Shown piece after piece: positions 24,911-33,467 of a stretch of 64,000 bases of DNA. The stretch comes from Thermodesulfobacteriota bacterium (GTDB lineage Bacteria > Desulfobacterota_D > UBA1144), in assembly GCA_030835345.1 (NCBI GenBank), contig JAURPH010000008.1, positions 1 through 64,000 of the forward strand. The letters are read 5' to 3'. The notes beneath the pieces are model-generated. The model had not been told where the DNA came from. It worked only from the letters and a program-made list of their open reading frames with translations, and ran no database searches. Position 1 is the first letter of the stretch. Each line of letters begins with the position of its first letter. Position numbers and translations under genes: made by a program.

Positions 24911-27022
24911 ATGGAAAAATGTCCCGTGATGCATGGTGCATCTACGAATAATTCTAGAAGTACAAAAAATAATGATTGGTGGCCAAATCAAATTAATTTG
25001 GGGATTTTAAGACAACATACTGATAAATCTTCCCCATTTGATTTAGATTTTAATTATGCAGAAGAATTTAACAAACTAGATTATTTTCAATTAAAAAATG
25101 ACCTTAACAGTTTAATGACAAATAGCCAAGATTGGTGGCCAGCTGATTATGGTCACTATGGTCCATTTTTTGTTAGATTAACATGGCATGCTGCTGGAAC
25201 ATATAGAACTGGTGATGGACGTGGCGGAGGGGGTACTGGTGCAATGAGATTCGCACCCTTAAATAGTTGGCCAGATAATGGCAACTTAGACAAGGCAAGA
25301 AGACTCCTTTGGCCAATTAAAGAAAAGTATGGGAACAAAATTTCATGGGCAGATCTTTTCATATTGGTTGGAAATGTTGCGATTGAATCTATGGGAGGAA
25401 AGACATTTGGTTTTGGCGGTGGCAGGGAAGATATTTGGCACCCAGAGGAAGACATTTACTGGGGAGCTGAGAAAGAATGGCTGGGTGACAATAGATATGA
25501 AGAGTCTAGGCAATCTCTTGAAAATCCTTTAGCTGCAGTTCAAATGGGATTAATTTATGTAAACCCGGAAGGCCCTAATGGTAATCCTGATCCACTATTA
25601 AGTGCTCAAGATATTCGGGAAACTTTTGCTAGAATGGCAATGAACGATGAAGAGACTGTAGCTTTAATAGCTGGAGGACATACTTTTGGTAAAGCACATG
25701 GTGCAGGTGACTGTTCCTTGGTAGGACCTGAGCCTGAGGGTTCTCCAATTGAGAGCCAAGGGTTGGGTTGGAAAAGTAGTTTTAAAAGTGGAAAAGGACC
25801 TGATTCTATCACTAGTGGCATTGAAGGTCCATGGACAAGTAATCCAATTGAATGGGATAATGGATATTTTGAAATGTTGTTAGGGTATGATTGGGAATTA
25901 TCAAAAAGTCCATCTGGTGCCCATCAATGGAAACCAATTGGTTTAGAGGAGAAAAATAAAGCAATTGATGTAGATAACAGTGAGAATTTAGTACAACCAA
26001 TGATGACTACAGCAGATATTGCACTGATTAAAGATCCTTTTTACAAAGAAATTAGCGAGAACTTTTACAAAAATCCCCAATTGCTTCAAGATTGTTTTGC
26101 AAAAGCTTGGTTTAAGCTTCTTCATAGAGATATGGGGCCTAAGCAAAGATATTTAGGGCCTGAAGTTCCTGATGAAGATCTTATATGGCAAGATCCAATC
26201 CCAAAAAATGATTTATCCTTTGATATTTCTCAAGCAAAGGAATTGATCAAGAAATCTTCTTTAAGCCCAATTCAGATGATTGAAACTGCATGGGCAAGTG
26301 CATCAACATTTAGGTGTACAGATTTAAGGGGGGGAGCTAATGGATCGAGAATAAGGCTTTCACCACAAAAAGACTGGAAGATTAATAAACCCAAAGAATT
26401 AGAAAATATTTTAGAAGTTATAAAATCTATTTCTGAAAAAGTTAGTGCCAGTGTAGCAGATATTATAATACTTGCAGGTAATGTTGGTATTGAATTAGTA
26501 TCTCAATCCGAGGTTCCTTTTAAACAAGGTAGAGGCGATGCTCTTGATGAAATGACTGACAAAAATTCCTTCGATGTTCTTGAACCCCAAGCTGATGGAT
26601 TTAGAAATTATTTGGCTAAAAACTTTACTATTTCTCCAGAAGAAATGATGTTAGATAAAGCACATATGTTAAAACTAACAGCACCTGAAATGACAGTTTT
26701 ATTAGCAGGCCTTAGATCAATTGGTTTAAGCTCTGATAAAAGAGGTTTGTGGACTGAAGGTGGAAAGTTATCTAGCAAATGGTTAAAAATTTTACTAGAT
26801 ACTAATATTGAATGGATTCCAACAGGTTCGAATTCTTTTGATGGAAAATGCAGAAAGTCAGGGAAAGTATTAAGGACTGCATCAAGATTTGATTTGATTT
26901 TTGGTTCTAATTCTGAGCTAAGAGCTATAGCTGAATTCTATGCCCAAGATGACAACAGTGGAAAATTTGTATGTGATTTTATTTCTGCTTGGAACAAAGT
27001 AATGAATTCTGACTTATATTAA
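24911..27022 (+). CDS. katG: Catalase-peroxidase
   Basis: A 703-residue KatG, a bifunctional haem catalase and peroxidase removing hydrogen peroxide. The distal triad is in [10 protein letters not shown] (Arg, Trp, His near residues 88-92), and the proximal haem-ligating His is in [13 protein letters not shown] near residue 257. The Met-Tyr-Trp adduct residues appear in [11 protein letters not shown] and AMNDEE. Both the N-terminal active domain and the C-terminal inactive duplicate are complete, and the N terminus MEKCPVMHG is typical. GAGG precedes the ATG. Confidence 0.97.
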   Translation: MEKCPVMHGASTNNSRSTKNNDWWPNQINLGILRQHTDKSSPFDLDFNYAEEFNKLDYFQLKNDLNSLMTNSQDWWPADYGHYGPFFVRLTWHAAGTYRTGDGRGGGGTGAMRFAPLNSWPDNGNLDKARRLLWPIKEKYGNKISWADLFILVGNVAIESMGGKTFGFGGGREDIWHPEEDIYWGAEKEWLGDNRYEESRQSLENPLAAVQMGLIYVNPEGPNGNPDPLLSAQDIRETFARMAMNDEETVALIAGGHTFGKAHGAGDCSLVGPEPEGSPIESQGLGWKSSFKSGKGPDSITSGIEGPWTSNPIEWDNGYFEMLLGYDWELSKSPSGAHQWKPIGLEEKNKAIDVDNSENLVQPMMTTADIALIKDPFYKEISENFYKNPQLLQDCFAKAWFKLLHRDMGPKQRYLGPEVPDEDLIWQDPIPKNDLSFDISQAKELIKKSSLSPIQMIETAWASASTFRCTDLRGGANGSRIRLSPQKDWKINKPKELENILEVIKSISEKVSASVADIIILAGNVGIELVSQSEVPFKQGRGDALDEMTDKNSFDVLEPQADGFRNYLAKNFTISPEEMMLDKAHMLKLTAPEMTVLLAGLRSIGLSSDKRGLWTEGGKLSSKWLKILLDTNIEWIPTGSNSFDGKCRKSGKVLRTASRFDLIFGSNSELRAIAEFYAQDDNSGKFVCDFISAWNKVMNSDLY

Positions 27023-27079
27023 TCTTCTTAAATATTTCACCGATATAGACAATTTATCTCCAGCAGTTAAATTGTTTAA

Positions 27080-27877
27080 GTGTCTAAAAAGTCAGCATTA
27101 ATGGTTTACCAAAATTTAGCCAATATCAAAGAAGATAAAGAATATTGGGATAAATACATCAAGTTTCATGAATTGTACTGGGACGGTCCTAATGCATCTC
27201 AAAATGTATTCTATGGAAATGAGTACGAGGAATACAGAAATTCATTATCTAAATATTTAGAAATTGAACCGGATCAAATTAAAGATTGTTTATTTACAAA
27301 ACATGAAAATGGAGATTATTATTTAACTCCATTAGGTGTTGATTCCGATAAATATATTATGGAATCTGAAAATTCTATCCCTGCTCAATGGTTTTTAATG
27401 TTCGAAAGCAAAGAAAAGAAATTCTTTTATTCGCATGCGGGAGATGGAGCTATTCAGCCCGATGGAATTTATTATAATACTGACTGTGCCTTATCTAAGA
27501 AAAGGTTAAAAAGTGCAAAAGATATTTTGGAAAGCATTTCAAATGAATCAATACCGAAAGAGTTTGATATCTTTCATAAAGAATTATTGTTCGGAATATC
27601 TGAAATGTATTATTGGATTGAAAAGTTTCCAGATGATAGCATGGTAGTTTTAAATTATGCAGAGATTAGTAGTGTAATTCATGAATTTACATTAAAAAAT
27701 GAGAATTCAGTAAGTGATTTGTGGATGATAGTTCAAAATCTTTCTAAAAAAGATTTTGAAAGTGCTAATTCGAGTTTAAAAATATATAAACAAAAATGGG
27801 ACGAAATAACTAAAAATTGTTCTAATGTAAAACCAACAGCAGCTCCCGAAGAATTATCAAATGATACTATGCAATAG
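27080..27877 (+). CDS. Hypothetical protein, 265 residues
   Basis: I do not recognise this protein. It starts with GTG (27080); an in-frame ATG at 27101 is the alternative, and neither has a ribosome site. It is soluble, rich in aromatic and acidic residues (KEYWDKYIKFHELYWDGPN, FYSHAGDGAIQPDGIYYN) and has a helical C-terminal half ending in a Pro/Ala-containing tail. An imperfectly isolated inverted repeat, ACAATTTA / TAAATTGT (27049-27075), sits just before the start and could be a weak katG terminator or affect initiation. Codon use matches neighbouring genes. Confidence 0.65.
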   Translation: MSKKSALMVYQNLANIKEDKEYWDKYIKFHELYWDGPNASQNVFYGNEYEEYRNSLSKYLEIEPDQIKDCLFTKHENGDYYLTPLGVDSDKYIMESENSIPAQWFLMFESKEKKFFYSHAGDGAIQPDGIYYNTDCALSKKRLKSAKDILESISNESIPKEFDIFHKELLFGISEMYYWIEKFPDDSMVVLNYAEISSVIHEFTLKNENSVSDLWMIVQNLSKKDFESANSSLKIYKQKWDEITKNCSNVKPTAAPEELSNDTMQ

Positions 27878-27881
27878 AATA

Positions 27882-27909
27882 TTGATTTTTTTCCATTTAA
27901 TGTTAATTT
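27882..27909 (+). promoter_or_regulatory. Predicted rpmH operon promoter with very short leader
   Basis: TTGATT (27882-27887), a 16-nt spacer and TAATTT (27904-27909). Initiation near 27916 would leave about 3 nt before the rpmH ATG. Confidence 0.4.
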
Positions 27910-27918
27910 TAAGCTTCT

Positions 27919-28068
27919 ATGAAAAGAACATATCAACCTAGTGAGAAAAAAAGGGTTAGAACCCATGGATTTAGAACAAGGCTTTCAACGAAGGCTGGTA
28001 GGAAAGTTTTAGCTTTAAGAAGATCTAAAGGTAGAGCAAATTTAACCGTTTCTCGTCATGTAAAATGA
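27919..28068 (+). CDS. rpmH: 50S ribosomal protein L34
   Basis: A 49-residue protein too short for the ORF track: [18 protein letters not shown], then an Arg/Lys-rich tail ending TVSRHVK. This is the standard L34 sequence. It heads the conserved rpmH-rnpA-yidD-yidC-jag cluster. The TGA stop overlaps the rnpA ATG (ATGA). In many bacteria this cluster lies near dnaA and oriC, but no dnaA or replication origin is visible here. Confidence 0.96.
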   Translation: MKRTYQPSEKKRVRTHGFRTRLSTKAGRKVLALRRSKGRANLTVSRHVK

Positions 28069-28409
28069 CTTTCACAGAATCTAATAGAATACAAAAACCA
28101 AAAATTAATATAAAAAGTAATTTAAAGAGTTCAAAAAGATTAACATCTAAGTCTCTTAACTTGTTAGTTAAAAGAAATACTAATTTAAATTCACTCTTAG
28201 TAAGTGTTATAATATCAAAGAAAGTAATAAAATCCTCAGTTGTGAGAAATAAATATAAAAGGCGATTAAAGGAAGTTTTTAGAATTCATTATAGTGATAA
28301 ATTGATAAATTATGAACTGATTATTATGCCAAAAAGTTCAATTGTTAAATTTGATTTTTGGAAAATGAAGAAAGAACTTGATTTAGTCTTAAAAAAATTA
28401 TTTAAATGA
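28065..28409 (+). CDS. rnpA: Ribonuclease P protein component
   Basis: A 114-residue basic protein. The RNR motif is in [17 protein letters not shown], the RNA-binding signature of RnpA, which assists the RNase P RNA in tRNA 5' maturation. The N terminus is a charged, low-complexity extension. It overlaps rpmH upstream and yidD downstream by ATGA junctions. Confidence 0.92.
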   Translation: MTFTESNRIQKPKINIKSNLKSSKRLTSKSLNLLVKRNTNLNSLLVSVIISKKVIKSSVVRNKYKRRLKEVFRIHYSDKLINYELIIMPKSSIVKFDFWKMKKELDLVLKKLFK

Positions 28410-28642
28410 AAAAGTTTTTTGAACTACTTTTGATAATACCTATAAAAATATATCAAAGGACATTGAGTAAAGTTTTACCTTCTACTTGTAGATTCACTCC
28501 GAGTTGTTCAAGTTATGCAATTGAGGCAATAAAAACTCATGGCCCTATTAAGGGTTTGTGGCTAGGTATTTTAAGAATTTTAAGATGCAATCCTTTCTTT
28601 GAATCAAAAGTTGATAAAGTGCCTAAAGGAGAGAAAATTTGA
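28406..28642 (+). CDS. yidD: YidD membrane protein insertion efficiency factor
   Basis: A 78-residue protein with the family signature TCRFTPSCSSYAIEAIKTHG, followed by GLWLGILRILRCNPF. YidD is a small membrane-associated protein that assists YidC-dependent insertion. It sits between rnpA and yidC, as usual, with overlapping stop and start codons on both sides. Confidence 0.95.
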   Translation: MKKFFELLLIIPIKIYQRTLSKVLPSTCRFTPSCSSYAIEAIKTHGPIKGLWLGILRILRCNPFFESKVDKVPKGEKI

Positions 28643-30234
28643 AATTAAATTATGTAATTTTTTTACTTGGTTCTTTTTTAATAATTTTTGCAAGTAATTT
28701 CTTCATAACTTCAGATGATAAAGAAGTATCAAAAAATATAGATTCCAAAACTATTTCCTCGCAATTTTCCGAGACTGAGGAGTACACAATATCAGATGAA
28801 ACAATTTTTTCTGAACCAGCTATGGATAAAAGTAAGATTATCAAATTTGCTAATAATAATTTTAATGGTGAGATTTCTTTGTTAGGTGGAAAGCTTGTAA
28901 ATGTTCAATTAAAGAAATACTTTAAGAACCCTGAATCCGATGAGAAAGTTCAACTTTTAGATAGGTCAGAATATTTAAGCAAGCTGATTTTAAAAGCGAA
29001 AAATGTTGAACTTCCGAATGATTTGTTGTTTGACAATATTTTAATTAACAATGATAAGGAAGTTTTACTATCTGCTAAGTTTGGAAATTTTGAAATCAGG
29101 AGAAGATACTTATTTGATTCTGATAGTTTTTCTATAAATCATCAAGTTATAGTTATTAACAAGTCAGGTCAAAATTTTATTTTTAGACTTTTTGAGGAAT
29201 CAAATGGTGAGATTAATGCCGAATCGTATCATAATTTTGATTATCAGTTTAATGAAGACTTAGAAAAAATAGATTATTTACCTAGTGAGAGCGAAAGAGT
29301 AATAGAAGATATTAATTGGTATGGATTTTCAAAAAAATATTTCTTAGCAGCAAATATATTAGATTATTCAGGTGAAAAAACACTAAAATATCAAAAGAAA
29401 ACTGCAGGAATTTTAAGAACTGTACTTAGTTATAAAACAATTAATTTGTTGCCAGGTAACCAATTTACGATGGATTCAAAGATATTTTTAGGTCCTAAAG
29501 ATGTTAAAATTTTATCCCTATATGGTCCGAATCTTGAGCAAGCACATGATTTAGGATGGTTTAAATGGCTGGCTGCTCCTTTAGAGAAAGTTTTAAATCT
29601 TTCAAATAAATTTATTAAAAATTATGGAATAGCAATAATTATCATAACAATATTAATTAGAGTTTTGTTTTTACCCTTAACAATAAAGAGCATGATGTCC
29701 ATGAAAAAAATGCAGGCTAAAATGGCTCTAATGAAGCCAAAACTTGATGAAATTAAGGAGAAATTTAAAGACGATAAAGCTACACAAAATTCTGAAATCA
29801 TGAAGCTATACTCTAAAGAAGGCATGAACCCGCTTTCAAGCTTAAGCGGTTGTCTTCCAATGTTGATTCAGCTTCCGGTTTTTGTGGCACTGTACAATGT
29901 ACTGCTTTATTCATTAGATTTAAGACACACTAGTTTTTTATGGATTAATGATTTATCTGCACCTGAGAACTTATTTGATATTGTAGGCATTCCTTTCAGG
30001 ATATTGCCATTAGTTATGGGGATATCTTGGTTTTTGACGCAGAAAATGACTCCTCCTAATCCCGGTCAAGATGAATTTCAGACCAAAATATTTCAGTATA
30101 TGCCAATTCTGTTTACAGTAATGTTTTGGGGGTTACCTTCAGGGTTAATCTTATATTGGACAGTTAGTAATATTATTTCAATATTCCAACAATTATATAT
30201 AAATAATAAATTTAAGAAGATGCAAGGAGCATAA
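28639..30234 (+). CDS. yidC: Membrane protein insertase YidC
   Basis: A 531-residue YidC of the Gram-negative type. It has an N-terminal membrane anchor (VIFLLGSFLIIFASNFF), a large periplasmic beta domain (about residues 60-300) and the conserved five-helix core (NYGIAIIIITILIRVLFLPL, GCLPMLIQLPVFVALYNVL, LPSGLILYWTVSNIISIFQQ). It inserts inner-membrane proteins with or without SecYEG. The start is a TTG at 28639, inside the overlap with yidD and preceded by AGGAGAG. The size of the periplasmic domain supports a diderm host. Confidence 0.95.
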   Translation: MKLNYVIFLLGSFLIIFASNFFITSDDKEVSKNIDSKTISSQFSETEEYTISDETIFSEPAMDKSKIIKFANNNFNGEISLLGGKLVNVQLKKYFKNPESDEKVQLLDRSEYLSKLILKAKNVELPNDLLFDNILINNDKEVLLSAKFGNFEIRRRYLFDSDSFSINHQVIVINKSGQNFIFRLFEESNGEINAESYHNFDYQFNEDLEKIDYLPSESERVIEDINWYGFSKKYFLAANILDYSGEKTLKYQKKTAGILRTVLSYKTINLLPGNQFTMDSKIFLGPKDVKILSLYGPNLEQAHDLGWFKWLAAPLEKVLNLSNKFIKNYGIAIIIITILIRVLFLPLTIKSMMSMKKMQAKMALMKPKLDEIKEKFKDDKATQNSEIMKLYSKEGMNPLSSLSGCLPMLIQLPVFVALYNVLLYSLDLRHTSFLWINDLSAPENLFDIVGIPFRILPLVMGISWFLTQKMTPPNPGQDEFQTKIFQYMPILFTVMFWGLPSGLILYWTVSNIISIFQQLYINNKFKKMQGA

Positions 30235-30236
30235 TT

Positions 30237-30944
30237 ATGTCAATTGGTAAAGAATTTGAAGGAAAAACAGTTACAGACGCAACAATAGAAGCATGTAAAG
30301 AATTAGGTGTAGCAAGAGATGATTTGGAGTTCGAAGTTATCCAGGAAGAAAAATCTGGAGTGCTTGGGATTGGATCAAGAAATGCCATTATTAAAATTAT
30401 TAACATTCAAGTAGGTAGCCCTAACCAGGTTAGAACTGATAACCCATCTGATTTACAAAAAATTGAAAAAGTAGAATTAGTTGATACTGATGGAAAACAA
30501 ATTCTAAGTATTTTTGAAAAACTAGTTGATCATTTTGTAGGAGAGGCTGAAACAAGTGTTGAAATCAACGATAGAAATATTCTCTTAAAGTTGAACAGTG
30601 AAGCAGATCTAGGTTTTATGATTGGGAAAAAAGGAGAAATGATTAAAAATTTGGAATTCCTATTGTCCAGAATATCAAGTAAGCAGAATGGACAAAGTAT
30701 TTATGTTTCCATAGATATTAATTCGTATAGAGAAAAAAGAATGGAAAAGCTCCAGGAAAGAGTGAGAACCCTAGTGGAAAAAGTCATCTCAATAAATAGA
30801 CCTTTAAGTTTAAATCCGATGAATTCCTATGAAAGGCGTATTTGTTATTTGATTATAGAAGAAAATGATCAAGTTACTTATAAAACTAAAGAATATGGTA
30901 ATTTGAAAAAAATAACTATTTTTCCAAAAAAAATTGAAATGTAG
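30237..30944 (+). CDS. jag: Jag/KhpB RNA-binding protein with altered R3H motif
   Basis: A 235-residue Jag (SpoIIIJ-associated) protein. The Jag-N domain (SIGKEFEGKTVTDATIEACK) is followed by a spacer, a KH domain (GFMIGKKGEMIKNLEFLLSR) and a C-terminal R3H region. The R3H core here reads MNSYERRICYLIIEEND; the usual His of RxxxH is replaced by Tyr, so nucleic-acid binding through R3H may be altered. Located 2 nt after yidC. Convergent tadA ends one base beyond its stop. Confidence 0.9.
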   Translation: MSIGKEFEGKTVTDATIEACKELGVARDDLEFEVIQEEKSGVLGIGSRNAIIKIINIQVGSPNQVRTDNPSDLQKIEKVELVDTDGKQILSIFEKLVDHFVGEAETSVEINDRNILLKLNSEADLGFMIGKKGEMIKNLEFLLSRISSKQNGQSIYVSIDINSYREKRMEKLQERVRTLVEKVISINRPLSLNPMNSYERRICYLIIEENDQVTYKTKEYGNLKKITIFPKKIEM

Positions 30945-30945
30945 T

Positions 30946-31368
30946 TTATCTTTTTTTTCTAAAAAAATCCTTTAATATTTTCTTGCAAAAATCTGACTTG
31001 AGAGAAATTTGCTCTGGTTTTTTTTTCAGTTTTATTTTTGATGTATTTTTAGATCCATAATAAATTTTTTTTATTCTTGCGGCTTTTATTACCTCCATAC
31101 ACATATTGCATGGTTCTATAGTCGTAAATAAAGAGTAATTATCAAGCCTCCAATCTCCAATTTTTTTTACTGCTTTTTGTATTGCAATAATTTCAGCATG
31201 AGCAGTCGGATCCCCAAGCTTTTCAGTCATGTTAAAGGCTTTTGAGATTACTTTTTTTGATTTATTACAAACTACAATTGAACCAATAGGAACTTCATTT
31301 GCATTTAATGCTTTAATCGACTCTTTAATTGCAATATCAAGAAAATTTAATAAATCTTTATCTTTCAA
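30946..31368 (-). CDS. tadA: tRNA-specific adenosine deaminase
   Basis: A 140-residue zinc deaminase: DPTAHAEIIAIQKA supplies the zinc-binding His and catalytic Glu, and TTIEPCNMCMEVI the two zinc-binding Cys. The GDWRLDNYSLF segment fits TadA, which deaminates A34 of tRNA-Arg to inosine. The C-terminal tail is Lys-rich and short. The start overlaps the trpG stop (ATG/TAA region, 4 nt), making tadA the last gene after trpE-trpG. Confidence 0.9.
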   Translation of the reverse strand: MKDKDLLNFLDIAIKESIKALNANEVPIGSIVVCNKSKKVISKAFNMTEKLGDPTAHAEIIAIQKAVKKIGDWRLDNYSLFTTIEPCNMCMEVIKAARIKKIYYGSKNTSKIKLKKKPEQISLKSDFCKKILKDFFRKKR

Positions 31369-31949
31369 TATTTAGTTTCCAAGATATTTTTAATAAGCTT
31401 TTTGCCTTGTTTCGTGAGAATGGATTCAGGATGAAATTGTACTCCTTCAATGTTTAGTTTTTTATTTAAAATTCCCATGACAATTCCATCTTTAGTTTGT
31501 GATGTTATTTCAAAATCTTTTGGTAAAGTTTTTTTGTTAATTATGAGTGAATGATATCTGGTAGCATCAAAAGGATTAGGTAGACTTTTATATATACCTT
31601 TTCCATTATGATAAATTTTTGATGTTTTACCATGCAGTAATTTTTTTGCTTTTATAATTTCTGAACCAAAAGCATATCCTATTGATTGATGGCCAAGACA
31701 GACTCCAAATATTGGAATTTTCCCAGCTAACTTTTTTACTAGATTTACTGAAATCCCAGCTTCTTTTGGGGAACAGGGTCCAGGGGATATAAATATGATG
31801 TCAGGTTTATATTTCTTTACTTCATTTATGGATATTTCATCATTTCTAACTACACTTACTTTTGCTCCAAACTCTTCTATATAATGGACCAAGTTATAGG
31901 TAAACGAATCATAATTATCAATCATTAATATTTTTTTATTTTTTACCAT
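31365..31949 (-). CDS. trpG: Anthranilate synthase glutaminase component
   Basis: A 194-residue class I glutamine amidotransferase. The oxyanion strand ISPGPCSPKEAG, nucleophile elbow GVCLGHQSIGYAFG and catalytic HPES are present. It supplies ammonia to TrpE. TrpG and PabA are hard to separate by sequence and it may serve both; the immediate upstream trpE (14-nt overlap) favours tryptophan synthesis. No other trp genes are in the window. Confidence 0.93.
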   Translation of the reverse strand: MVKNKKILMIDNYDSFTYNLVHYIEEFGAKVSVVRNDEISINEVKKYKPDIIFISPGPCSPKEAGISVNLVKKLAGKIPIFGVCLGHQSIGYAFGSEIIKAKKLLHGKTSKIYHNGKGIYKSLPNPFDATRYHSLIINKKTLPKDFEITSQTKDGIVMGILNKKLNIEGVQFHPESILTKQGKKLIKNILETKY

Positions 31950-33408
31950 ATGTATCCTTTATAGCCTTGAGCATTGCTCCCGATTTATTTATTGTTTCTT
32001 TTAATTCCATTTTGGGCTTGGAATCAGCTACAATTCCTGCACCAGCCTGAAAGTATAAATCATCCTTATTCATATAGAATGATCTTATTGTTATACTCAT
32101 ATCCATATTTCCTGAAAAGCCTATATAGCCAACGGATCCGCCATAAGGTCCTCTTCTATTAGGCTCAAGTTCATTTATTATTTGCATTGCTCTTATTTTT
32201 GGTGCACCAGATAGTGTTCCGGCTGGAAAACATGCTTTAAACACATCAATTGAATTAAACTTGTTATTTAATTTCCCTTTCACATTAGAGACTATATGCA
32301 TAACATGTGAATATTTTTCAATAGTCATAAAGTCAGTAACTTTTACTGTCCCAGTATTACAAACTTTACTAATGTCGTTTCTTGAAAGATCCACGAGCAT
32401 AATATGTTCAGCTTTTTCCTTAGGGTCAGATAGCAGCTCCAATTCTAATTTCTTGTCTTCTTTTATATTTTTACCCCTAGGCCTAGTTCCAGCTATTGGC
32501 CTGGTTTCTACAATATTATTTTCAACTCTAACTAAAACCTCAGGTGAAGCACCTATTATATAAGTATCTTTATTTTTAATGAAAAACATGTAGGGTGATG
32601 GGTTAAGTTTTCTCAAAGAAAAATACAAATCAATAGGGTTATGTTTATATTTTGTTTTCCATCTTTGTGATATTACAGCTTGAATCACATCTCCTTTGAG
32701 CACATAATCTTTAATTTTTTTAACATTTTTTTCAAAATCTATAGGTTTAAAATTCGATTTTATTTTATTCTTATTATTACTAAACTTAGTTAATGTATTG
32801 GTATCTGATTCTATATTGAGTTTCTTTTCAATAAGCTCAATCTTTTTTATTGCTTTTAAATAAAGGTTAGTCAAATCATTTTTTTTGTTTACTTCAACAT
32901 TTACAACGACCTTTGCACTCTTTTTTAAGTTGTCAAAAATAACTAAAGAATCAGAAAACATAAAATTACAATCTGGGAAATTGGTGTCATCTTTTGTAAA
33001 TCTAGGAATTCTTTCTATTTGTGAAATTATTTCATAAGAAAAAAAACCAACAAATCCACCATAAAATCTAGGTAATGTTTTTAATTTTACAGGTTTATAT
33101 TTTTTTATTATTTTCTTTAATTCATCAAATGGACAACCAGTAATTTGTTTTGATTTATTTGTTCCCGATATTTTAATTTTATTTTTAAATGATGAAAATA
33201 TATATTTTGGATTAAATCCCATGAAACTATAGCGAGACCATTTTTTTGGACCTTCATAGCTTTCTAAAAGGTAAATATTTTCTTCGTTCTGTATTTTTTT
33301 AAGAAACATAGAGGGATTTTCTACATCAATTTTGATTTTTTTGTATACAGGAATTAAATTTCCTTTGCTTGATAGCCTTTTAAAGTTTTCTAAAGAAGGT
33401 AAAATCAT
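31936..33408 (-). CDS. trpE: Anthranilate synthase component I
   Basis: A 490-residue TrpE, converting chorismate to anthranilate. The feedback-inhibition motif LLESYEG near the N terminus, ETRPIAGTRPRG, DLSRNDISKV, and the active-site FPAGTLSGAPKIRAMQII are present. I place the start at 33408 (MILPSLENFKRLSSKGNL), because the ORF-track start at 33432 falls between the -35 and -10 elements of a consensus promoter and could not be on the mRNA. Family N termini also begin here. The message would be leaderless or nearly so, leaving no room for a leader-peptide attenuator. Confidence 0.95.
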   Translation of the reverse strand: MILPSLENFKRLSSKGNLIPVYKKIKIDVENPSMFLKKIQNEENIYLLESYEGPKKWSRYSFMGFNPKYIFSSFKNKIKISGTNKSKQITGCPFDELKKIIKKYKPVKLKTLPRFYGGFVGFFSYEIISQIERIPRFTKDDTNFPDCNFMFSDSLVIFDNLKKSAKVVVNVEVNKKNDLTNLYLKAIKKIELIEKKLNIESDTNTLTKFSNNKNKIKSNFKPIDFEKNVKKIKDYVLKGDVIQAVISQRWKTKYKHNPIDLYFSLRKLNPSPYMFFIKNKDTYIIGASPEVLVRVENNIVETRPIAGTRPRGKNIKEDKKLELELLSDPKEKAEHIMLVDLSRNDISKVCNTGTVKVTDFMTIEKYSHVMHIVSNVKGKLNNKFNSIDVFKACFPAGTLSGAPKIRAMQIINELEPNRRGPYGGSVGYIGFSGNMDMSITIRSFYMNKDDLYFQAGAGIVADSKPKMELKETINKSGAMLKAIKDTYGKK

Positions 33409-33416
33409 GTAAGTTG

Positions 33417-33445
33417 AATATATTATTTGCATAAACTTTTGTCAA
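33417..33445 (-). promoter_or_regulatory. Consensus promoter for trpE-trpG-tadA, predicted leaderless
   Basis: On the minus strand TTGACA (33440-33445), a 17-nt spacer and TATATT (33417-33422), the best promoter match in the window. Initiation is expected at about 33410-33408, at the start codon itself. Confidence 0.75.
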
Positions 33446-33467
33446 AATTTATTTAATCTTTTCAATT

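Noticed and set aside
3090-27072. Shared 13-mer CCAGCAGTTAAAT at 3090 and 27060 as a dispersed repeat
   Set aside because: A 13-base match between two sites is expected by chance many times in 64 kb of AT-rich DNA, and the surroundings are unrelated.
27919-30944. Replication origin near rpmH
   Set aside because: The rpmH-jag cluster often lies by oriC, but there is no dnaA or dnaN and no cluster of DnaA boxes (TTATCCACA) in the flanking sequence.
33409-33467. trp leader peptide and attenuator before trpE
   Set aside because: The promoter lies directly at the start codon; there is no room for a leader, a Trp-rich peptide or a terminator hairpin.
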